Positions 6,972-13,132 of a stretch of 13,132 bases of DNA are shown here, piece after piece (position 1 is the stretch's first letter; each line of letters opens with the position of its first letter). Where the stretch lies: positions 1 to 13,132 of the forward strand of contig JBELHJ010000060.1 in assembly GCA_042091495.1 (NCBI GenBank). The letters run 5' to 3'. The notes below the pieces were generated by a model, which ran no database searches, was not told the origin of the DNA, and saw only the letters and a program-made list of their open reading frames with translations. The position numbers and the translations under genes are program-made. The DNA comes from JBELHJ01 sp042091495 (lineage in GTDB: Bacteria > Bacteroidota > Bacteroidia > Flavobacteriales > Flavobacteriaceae).

Positions 6972-8090
6972 ATGATATCTAGCAACTTAAACGGTATACT
7001 ATTTTCGTCTTACAGTGAAGAGGAAAAATCTCTATTTGATAGATTACTTAGTATATTTAAAGAGTTAATAACTCACACCTCTGGTGATGTAGATGAAGCA
7101 TTAGATTGGCTTAAACAGTTAGATGATGAATACAAAATTACCAACGAGTCTTATACACTAGACCATTTTATTCAAGAACTTAAGGATAAGGGTTATATCA
7201 GTTCTGATAAAACTCCTCATGGTCAAAATCAACTTAAAATCACTCCCAAAACAGAGCAATTACTAAGAAAGCATGCTCTAGATCAAATTTTTGGTAAAAT
7301 AAAGCGCAACGGAAGAGGTAATCATGACACCAAATTTAGCGGCTCAGGATCAGAGCATACAGGAGAATTTAAACCCTACGAATTTGGTGATAGTATAGAC
7401 CGTGTTGCACTTACAGAAAGTATTAAAAACGCCCATGTGAATCATGGTTTAGACGATTTCAAGCTGACGGATAACGATCTGGTTGTTGACGAGACTTATC
7501 ATAAAAGTCAAATGAGTACGGTTTTAATGATAGATATTAGCCATAGTATGATATTATATGGTGAAGACAGAATAACGCCAGCTAAGAAGGTTGCTATGGC
7601 ATTATCTGAACTTATAACTACCAGATACCCTAAAGATAATTTAGATGTAATTGTTTTTGGAAATGATGCTTGGCCTATTTCAATTAAAGAATTACCATAT
7701 TTAAAAGTAGGGCCATATCATACCAATACCGTTGCAGGTTTAAATCTTGCAATGGATCTGTTGAGAAGAAAGAGAAATTCCAATAAACAGATTTTTATGA
7801 TTACTGACGGAAAACCAAGTTGTATTAGACAATCTGATGGGTCTTATTATAAAAATAGTAATGGTCTAGATCAATACATAACTAATAAATGTTACACTAC
7901 AGCACAGCAAGCTAGAAGATTACATATACCTATAACAACTTTTATGATTGCTAAAGACCCTTATCTAATGCAATTTGTAAGAAATTTTACCGAAGCCAAT
8001 AAAGGAAAAGCCTTCTATACAGGATTATCTGGTTTAGGTGAAATGATTTTTGAAGATTACGAAAACAACAGAAAAAAAAGATTAAGATAA
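6972..8090 (+). CDS. VWA-domain protein paired with a MoxR-type ATPase
   Basis: A 372-residue cytoplasmic protein without signal or membrane segments. The N-terminal half (1-180) is helical, with a TPKTEQLLRKHAL helix near 91-103 and a conserved-looking linker GEFKPYEFGDSIDRVAL. From about 182 it is a von Willebrand factor A domain with a complete metal-ion site: DISHS at 188-192, T253 in HTNTVAGLN, and D279 in ITDGKPS. The sequence SMILYGEDRITPAKKVAMAL after the first motif is typical of the VWA proteins encoded beside ChlI-like MoxR ATPases. It ends 2 nt before the ATPase gene, so the two are co-translated and very likely form a complex. The VWA partner usually binds a client or metal for remodelling by the AAA+ ring; the client is unknown. 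Automatic labels of magnesium chelatase subunit D should be treated with caution. Confidence 0.9.
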   Translation: MISSNLNGILFSSYSEEEKSLFDRLLSIFKELITHTSGDVDEALDWLKQLDDEYKITNESYTLDHFIQELKDKGYISSDKTPHGQNQLKITPKTEQLLRKHALDQIFGKIKRNGRGNHDTKFSGSGSEHTGEFKPYEFGDSIDRVALTESIKNAHVNHGLDDFKLTDNDLVVDETYHKSQMSTVLMIDISHSMILYGEDRITPAKKVAMALSELITTRYPKDNLDVIVFGNDAWPISIKELPYLKVGPYHTNTVAGLNLAMDLLRRKRNSNKQIFMITDGKPSCIRQSDGSYYKNSNGLDQYITNKCYTTAQQARRLHIPITTFMIAKDPYLMQFVRNFTEANKGKAFYTGLSGLGEMIFEDYENNRKKRLR

Positions 8091-8092
8091 TT

Positions 8093-9553
8093 ATGGATAA
8101 CTTATTTAAAACATTAGGAGAATTAAAAAGCTCTAAGTACAAATCAAAAACAATAAAAGATGAGTTACGCGATAACTTAATTCATAATATATCTAATAAT
8201 ATTAACGTATTTGAGACTGTTCATGGGTTTGATAGCACTGTAATACCTCAATTAGAAAGTGCCATTTTATCAGGACACAATATTAATTTTTTAGGTTTAA
8301 GAGGTCAGGCCAAAACACGTTTGGCAAGGTTAATGGTAAATTTGTTAGATGAATATATTCCTATTATCGAAGGCTCAGAACTGAATGATGATCCTTTTAA
8401 TCCCATAACTGCATATGCAAAAAATTTAATAACAAAACATGGTGATGATACACCAATAACCTGGTTGCATAGGTCTGATAGATTTTCTGAAAAGTTAGCC
8501 ACTCCAGACGTGACCATAGCAGATTTGATAGGAGATGTAGATCCTATTAAAGCGGCAACATTAAAACTGACTTATGCAGACGATAGAGTTATTCATTATG
8601 GTATGGTGCCAAGATCAAATCGATGTATTTTTGTAATTAATGAAATCCCTGATTTACAAGCTAGAATCCAAGTTGCATTATTCAATATCCTTCAGGAAGG
8701 GGACGTACAAATTCGGGGATTTAAATTAAGATTAGATTTAGATTTACAGTTTATTTTTACGGCTAACCCTGAAGATTACACCAATAGAGGTAGTATTGTA
8801 ACGCCTTTGAAAGACCGTATAGGTTCACAAATCATTACCCATTATCCTAACGACATTGAAATTGCTAAATTAATAACTGCTCAGGAGGTTGCCTTAAAAG
8901 GTTCACAGAAAATAGGGATACAAGTACCAGAATTAGCAAAGTCCTTAATTGAGCAAATCAATTTCGAAGCAAGAAATAGTCCCTATGTAGACGAGAAAAG
9001 TGGTGTTAGTGCCAGATTAAGTATATCAGCCTTTCAAAATTTAGTAAGTACTGCAGAGTTGCGATTAATTAAATCAAACGACAAGGATACTGTTGTTAGA
9101 ATGTCAGACTTTTTTGGAGTGGTTCCTGCTATAACAGGGAAAATTGAATTGGTCTATGAAGGCGAACAAGAGGGGGCGGAAAGTGTTGCTAAGCAACTAG
9201 TTACCAACGCTGTAAAAACCTTGTTTCCAAACTATTTCCCTAATATTGAAAAACTCGAAAAGGAAGAAGACGAATCACCATATGACGGCATTATCAACTG
9301 GTTTTTTGAAAATGAAGGCTTTGAAATTTTAGACCATATAAGCAATGAAGATTATAACACACTTTTAAATAGTGTTAGACCTTTAAATGATTTAATTGAG
9401 AACTATCAACCAAAGTTACCTGATTTTGAAATTAATTTTATGAAGGAATTTCTCTTGTGGGGGCTTGTACAGTCTAATAAACTTACTCAAAAGCGCTTCA
9501 ATAAAGGCATTCAAATACAAGATCCTTTTGGAAGTTTTATAAGAAAACTTTAG
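8093..9553 (+). CDS. MoxR/ChlI-like AAA+ ATPase
   Basis: A 486-residue AAA+ protein, often labelled magnesium chelatase subunit or sigma-54-interacting protein, but nothing here suggests tetrapyrrole metal insertion. The Walker A is GLRGQAKT (68-75), replacing the common GxxGxGKT yet keeping K74-T75. The Walker B is CIFVINE (178-184), with Asn where most AAA+ proteins have Asp, followed by the catalytic E184. Sensor 1 lies in FTANPEDYTNRG (N225), and an arginine finger candidate is R242 in PLKDRIGSQI. The segment FNILQEGDVQIRGF between Walker B and sensor 1 fits the MoxR/ChlI clade. As far as I recall these variant motifs are shared by this subfamily, so they are not a sign of decay. The C-terminal 240 residues form a helical lid and extra domain. 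The gene ends 9 nt from the convergent DUF1501 stop. Confidence 0.9.
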   Translation: MDNLFKTLGELKSSKYKSKTIKDELRDNLIHNISNNINVFETVHGFDSTVIPQLESAILSGHNINFLGLRGQAKTRLARLMVNLLDEYIPIIEGSELNDDPFNPITAYAKNLITKHGDDTPITWLHRSDRFSEKLATPDVTIADLIGDVDPIKAATLKLTYADDRVIHYGMVPRSNRCIFVINEIPDLQARIQVALFNILQEGDVQIRGFKLRLDLDLQFIFTANPEDYTNRGSIVTPLKDRIGSQIITHYPNDIEIAKLITAQEVALKGSQKIGIQVPELAKSLIEQINFEARNSPYVDEKSGVSARLSISAFQNLVSTAELRLIKSNDKDTVVRMSDFFGVVPAITGKIELVYEGEQEGAESVAKQLVTNAVKTLFPNYFPNIEKLEKEEDESPYDGIINWFFENEGFEILDHISNEDYNTLLNSVRPLNDLIENYQPKLPDFEINFMKEFLLWGLVQSNKLTQKRFNKGIQIQDPFGSFIRKL

Positions 9554-9562
9554 AACTTAAAC

Positions 9563-11206
9563 TTAAGGCTTTACTATTTTTATGGTTTGTTTGACATTGT
9601 TGTAATCAATCTGAGCTAAATAAATTCCTGATGTCAGAGTAGAGGTATTGATTTTCATTCTATCGTTAATAGTTGATACTTCTCCTGATAAAACCAATTT
9701 AGATGAGGCATCGTAAATTCTATAACTGCAATTTTGAAATCCTGATTTAGATAATAATTCAATATGATCATTGAAAGGATTTGGCTGAATGCGCCACTCT
9801 TTTACTTTAGTTCCAAAATCAATACCAAGAGAACTGTAACAAGAAGGATCTACAATGTAGTTGTTCTTGAGAATCTCACTAATTTTTTTATTAGCAAAAC
9901 TTTCTGTATTGGTGTTATCAAAAAAGGTATTATCAATAACAGAATTATCAGTTCCAAGAAAATCTTGCATTAGTGATGCAAAAGTTTGTCTGTAATCATA
10001 ATGATAAGTTTCTATTTGCCAATTATTATTAGAACTGGCTTCAGATAAATCAACATTGGTTCCAGAGACACCTCCATTAACAGGTTTACCAATAACAAAC
10101 ATAGGAGCAATTTCACCATGATCTGTCCCCCAGTTTCCGTTTTGTTTCGCTTTTCTACCAAATTCAGAATAGGTTATGGCAACAACATCGTCACCTACAG
10201 AGTCAGAGTTGATATCATTCATAAACATACCAACGGCTTGTGATAATTCTGTTAGTAATTCTGTATGTTTTCCATTTAAAGAGTTGGTGCCACTGTCAAT
10301 TTGATTGTTATGAGTATCAAAACCACCAATTTGAACCATAAAAATTTTAGATTCAAGCCCTCCTCTAATCAATCTTGCCACCGTTTTAAGCTGGTTGGCT
10401 AAATCATTGTTGTCATCATAACTCCCTATATTACTTCCACTGTTAAAGGCATTTGTGATAGCATAAGAATAGGTATTAGCTAGAGCATCTGTTTGAATGA
10501 GGTATTCTAGTTCTGTTTTATGGTCAGAGGCAATCATATTACTAATATCCGGTGCCATACCTGATAATCCGTTTAAAACAGAATAAAATCCTTCAGGATC
10601 TTGGCCATTAATATTTAATGACAAACCATGTTCGTGCTCTCCATGAAAACCTAAAGATATATCATTAGAGCCTATTTGTATACCAAGCGGGTAAGATTCA
10701 TTAACCTCGTTAGCATAGTAATGCTCCATAAACCTACCAATCCATCCTGATTGCTGACCATTATCCCAACTATTTCCATCGTTCCCCGTCATATACAGGT
10801 CTGTAGAAGCAAAATGACTTTTATTTTGAGATGGATACCCAACAGATTGTAAAATTCTTAACATACCGTCCCCGTAAAGGCTTTCAAAAGATGAAACGCC
10901 TCCTAGTGCAGGATGCATCCCCAAATCTTGATTAGTCCCTGTTAAATTAGAATCAAAATTCACTAATTGATTCATGGGTAAACCAACGTCAGGTCTTAGG
11001 CTTATGTAGGTGCTGTAATCACTTAAAGGAACTAATGTGTTTAAACCATCATTACCACCTTTTAGGTTGATAAGCACTATTTTTCTGTTTGATAGATTAC
11101 AATTTGCAAAGGTATTGAGCAATCGCATTGATGCGTTGACTTCAAAGGGAAGTAATCCAATTGCTGAGGCCGTAGAGGTTAGTTTTATAAATTCTCTTCT
11201 TTTCAT
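9563..11206 (-). CDS. DUF1501 family exported protein with T9SS C-terminal sorting domain
   Basis: A 547-residue protein. The N-terminus MKRREFIKLTSTASAIGLLP has a twin-arginine motif (RREFIK, residues 3-8) and a short hydrophobic stretch, suggesting Tat export. The body is DUF1501, an alkaline-phosphatase/sulfatase-like family of unknown activity: NLKGGNDGLNTLVP at 47-60, GGFDTHNNQ at 294-302, and EFGRKAKQNGNWGTDHGE at 348-365, whose Asp and His residues probably sit at the metal site. Residues about 472-547 are a type A T9SS sorting domain: it opens with IQPNPFNDHIEL, contains YRIYDASSKLVLSG, and closes with LTSGIYLAQI and a lysine-rich last strand. The protein should therefore cross the outer membrane and be anchored or released. 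It lies 11 nt after the DUF1800 gene and is probably co-transcribed with it. Substrate unknown. Confidence 0.93.
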   Translation of the reverse strand: MKRREFIKLTSTASAIGLLPFEVNASMRLLNTFANCNLSNRKIVLINLKGGNDGLNTLVPLSDYSTYISLRPDVGLPMNQLVNFDSNLTGTNQDLGMHPALGGVSSFESLYGDGMLRILQSVGYPSQNKSHFASTDLYMTGNDGNSWDNGQQSGWIGRFMEHYYANEVNESYPLGIQIGSNDISLGFHGEHEHGLSLNINGQDPEGFYSVLNGLSGMAPDISNMIASDHKTELEYLIQTDALANTYSYAITNAFNSGSNIGSYDDNNDLANQLKTVARLIRGGLESKIFMVQIGGFDTHNNQIDSGTNSLNGKHTELLTELSQAVGMFMNDINSDSVGDDVVAITYSEFGRKAKQNGNWGTDHGEIAPMFVIGKPVNGGVSGTNVDLSEASSNNNWQIETYHYDYRQTFASLMQDFLGTDNSVIDNTFFDNTNTESFANKKISEILKNNYIVDPSCYSSLGIDFGTKVKEWRIQPNPFNDHIELLSKSGFQNCSYRIYDASSKLVLSGEVSTINDRMKINTSTLTSGIYLAQIDYNNVKQTIKIVKP

Positions 11207-11217
11207 GATAATCGAGA

Positions 11218-12942
11218 TTACATTAATTGAAATTCTGCAGCATTAACCATTTTAATAACAAGTTGTTCAAGTCTATTTTTGACAACTAGGGTATCATTTT
11301 CATCTCCTGAAAGATAACTGTTCCAAACATCTCCCCAATAGTAAATTGGAAATCCAGCAGGAACCAAAAATTCCATAAAGTAGTCTTTCCTTGAATTGTC
11401 AATACTTTCGCAGTACATTAATTCAGATAATTCGGTAACTATTACATATTGATCAGAAGGAATGCTTATATTTTGTTTGATATACTCTACGATATCTAAA
11501 TTTGAGAAAATGCTAATGTAATAAGTATTACCATTGTTGTTCATTTGAGGCCCAGCGATTAAGTTTCTACCTTGAAGTAAGCTCCCCATTAAATTATACC
11601 TAGAAATAATATTATTAGAAGTAAACCAAGCGCGATCAAACATTGGGGCTTGATAATCTGCAGGGTAACCTGCAACCGTGTCTGGAGCAAAGATGCCCAT
11701 ACCACCTCCTGGCAAAACACTTTTGTGACAGAAATTATGCCAGAACTTATAAAAATTGTTGTAGGTTGCTATATCACTAGGATCAGGATTTGGTATTGGA
11801 AAATCGAAAATTGTTAATGACTCTGACAACAGCTGAAGCGGACTTTTAATTTTACCTCCAATAATGTTGTTCGAGTTATCACTATCATCTTCATCGTAAA
11901 AATGCTCTGAGCTTAGTAAAGTAGTTAATACATCAAGAAGATTATAGGTGCCATTTCCATTATCATTCATTAATTGGTTGGCCAAAGGTGTTATGATATC
12001 ATCTTCAACGTCTTGACCCCATTCTCTTTGTACATAAAACCTGTATAATTTTCTACAATAAGCCTTAGCAGTTTCCAATTGATTGAAAATCATATCTACA
12101 AAATCATCAAGTTCTTGATGGATTGAGTTTACATTATTACCTCCACTAATTGTAGTATTTCCAAAAGCATGACTAAACGTTTTGTTTCCAGTATTATGTT
12201 GCCCAACATTAATATAGCCCATTGGAATTCCAGTATCAGGATCTAAAGTGTCTCTTAACGCTTTAAATTTAATACCAGAAAATACTTTAGCAGCCATTAC
12301 CACATCATTTTCTGTGTAATTAGTATAGTCTCCTTCTCCTATTTGTGGTCCCTTACAAATGGTAAATAATTCTAAAAACTCTCTTGAGTAATTTTCGTTG
12401 GGATTGTTTTTATTATTAGCGTGATTATCCAAGTAGTATAACATGGCATTGTCAAACGTAATTTTTTTAGCCAATGTTTTAATACTGCCATAGGCGTAAA
12501 ACTCAAGCAATCTTAAATAATCATAAAAATGACCAGAACGTCCAGAACCATCATCCTTAGAAATCGTAAACGTAGTGTGTAAAAAGAAGGTAAGTTTATG
12601 TTTTAAGCTATTTTGGTTGATAGCATTATACCACCACCAGCTACTAACAATAGATCTTTTTCTACTCTGTCCACAGTTATAGTATGATGGGGGATTACCC
12701 GATGACAACCAGTAAGCATCAGTGGTTCCAGGGCACTGTGAAAAATTGCCATTCTCTACAGGATCATAAGGTTCTGAAAAAGGGGCGGTTGGTGAGGTTG
12801 ATAATGACGCAATTGCTTGGGAAGGCGTTAAGGCAGCAAAAGTATCTAGAGTCGCTTTATCATAATTGAAACAGGCCCTTCTTAGAAGATGTTTCGCTTT
12901 TCTTTTACCAAGGACACCAGTAAATTCATTTAATGAGGCCAT
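11218..12942 (-). CDS. DUF1800 family protein, partner of DUF1501
   Basis: A 574-residue protein of unknown biochemical function that in many bacteria is encoded directly beside a DUF1501 gene. Family signatures are KAKHLLRRACFNYDKATLD near residues 15-33, KLTFFLHTTFTISKDD at 116-131, the core motif PNENYSREFLELFT at 181-194, and the closing NAAEFQLM. ATG at 12942 is the only credible start: the frame upstream has an in-frame TGA and no start codon. No signal peptide, membrane helix or T9SS sorting domain is visible, so unlike its partner its export route is unclear. The protein is rich in Asn, Asp and Tyr, with an acidic Asp/Asn run near 355-361 that looks like a surface loop. It is the first gene of the two-gene minus-strand unit. 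Confidence 0.93.
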   Translation of the reverse strand: MASLNEFTGVLGKRKAKHLLRRACFNYDKATLDTFAALTPSQAIASLSTSPTAPFSEPYDPVENGNFSQCPGTTDAYWLSSGNPPSYYNCGQSRKRSIVSSWWWYNAINQNSLKHKLTFFLHTTFTISKDDGSGRSGHFYDYLRLLEFYAYGSIKTLAKKITFDNAMLYYLDNHANNKNNPNENYSREFLELFTICKGPQIGEGDYTNYTENDVVMAAKVFSGIKFKALRDTLDPDTGIPMGYINVGQHNTGNKTFSHAFGNTTISGGNNVNSIHQELDDFVDMIFNQLETAKAYCRKLYRFYVQREWGQDVEDDIITPLANQLMNDNGNGTYNLLDVLTTLLSSEHFYDEDDSDNSNNIIGGKIKSPLQLLSESLTIFDFPIPNPDPSDIATYNNFYKFWHNFCHKSVLPGGGMGIFAPDTVAGYPADYQAPMFDRAWFTSNNIISRYNLMGSLLQGRNLIAGPQMNNNGNTYYISIFSNLDIVEYIKQNISIPSDQYVIVTELSELMYCESIDNSRKDYFMEFLVPAGFPIYYWGDVWNSYLSGDENDTLVVKNRLEQLVIKMVNAAEFQLM

Positions 12943-13132
12943 TACAAAGAGTTTTTTTAAGTAGTTTGATAATCACAATATACAAAATTAATAACTTTAT
13001 ATAGATAATTGATTCACAGTTAGTTATTTAAATTTACAAATGAAATTATTAAAGCAATATAATTAGAGCTGATACTTATCAATAGTGCTTTAATTTTTAA
13101 CATTTTTTATTTATTCAAAACAATTATTATGA
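12943..13132. other. Noncoding right edge upstream of the DUF1800 gene
   Basis: Very AT-rich, with no gene-like frame, tRNA or hairpin with a T-run. The window ends in ATGA, so an ATG at 13129-13131 could begin a plus-strand gene beyond the edge; this cannot be judged from four bases. Confidence 0.5.
12983..12990 (-). promoter_or_regulatory. Putative -7 element for the DUF1800-DUF1501 operon
   Basis: On the minus strand this reads TAATTTTG, an exact TAnnTTTG match, 40 nt upstream of the DUF1800 ATG. A clear TTTG -33 element is missing at the usual distance, and the background is AT-rich, so confidence is modest. Confidence 0.35.

Noticed and set aside
9532..9550. Hairpin AAGTTTT/AAAACTT at the end of the ATPase gene as a terminator
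   Set aside because: A 7-bp AT-only stem within coding sequence with no T-run on either strand; it is not supported as a terminator for either convergent gene.
8093..9553. Magnesium chelatase subunit I/D assignment for the VWA-ATPase pair
   Set aside because: Similarity is to the wider MoxR/ChlI superfamily; there are no tetrapyrrole or chlorophyll genes nearby and the Walker motifs differ from BchI.
12961..12999. Plus-strand promoter (TTTG at 12965-12968, TAACTTTA at 12992-12999) for a gene beyond the right edge
   Set aside because: Spacing of 23 nt is long, the leader would exceed 120 nt, and no downstream gene can be seen.

Overview
The window is about 13 kb of AT-rich chromosomal DNA that looks like a marine or environmental member of the Flavobacteriaceae (Bacteroidota). 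The evidence is protein-level: a RecQ without zinc ligands, a cyclophilin-FKBP fusion, a LytS-type kinase with 2TM domains, and a DUF1800/DUF1501 pair whose second member ends in a type IX secretion (T9SS) sorting domain. DNA-level support is TAnnTTTG-type promoter elements in intergenic gaps and the absence of Shine-Dalgarno sequences. No phage, insertion sequence, CRISPR array, tRNA or rRNA was seen.

Layout. (1) At the left edge, on the minus strand, is the 5' part of an arabinose-5-phosphate isomerase gene (kdsD/kpsF, KDO-lipopolysaccharide synthesis). It is transcribed divergently from recQ across a 90-bp gap that holds promoter-like elements on both strands and a small palindrome. (2) recQ (plus strand) encodes a 731-residue DNA helicase. 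(3) Next comes a stand-alone gene for a dual-family peptidyl-prolyl isomerase (cyclophilin followed by FKBP), closed by a clear intrinsic terminator. (4) Four tightly packed plus-strand genes form a probable signalling operon: a secreted DUF2141 protein, a LytS-type membrane histidine kinase with an extra C-terminal 2TM domain, a separate 2TM protein that resembles that domain, and a LytTR response regulator. The junctions are a 2-nt gap, a 4-nt ATGA overlap and a 1-nt gap. (5) After a 212-bp spacer, a two-gene plus-strand module encodes a VWA-domain protein and a MoxR/ChlI-like AAA+ ATPase, probably a chaperone or metal-insertion-like machine rather than a true magnesium chelatase. (6) Converging on it from the right, on the minus strand, is a DUF1800-DUF1501 pair. 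The DUF1501 protein has a twin-arginine-like signal at its N-terminus and a T9SS sorting domain at its C-terminus, so it is predicted to reach the cell surface or the medium. The right edge is noncoding.

Most of the window is ordinary for this family. The points most worth a second look are the DUF2141/2TM/LytS/LytTR operon with its duplicated 2TM domain, the MoxR-VWA pair with its altered nucleotide-binding motifs and repeat-bearing leader, the Tat-plus-T9SS signal combination, and the loss of the RecQ zinc site. None of these is shown by the sequence alone to be a new system; the signalling operon is the best candidate for one of unknown purpose.
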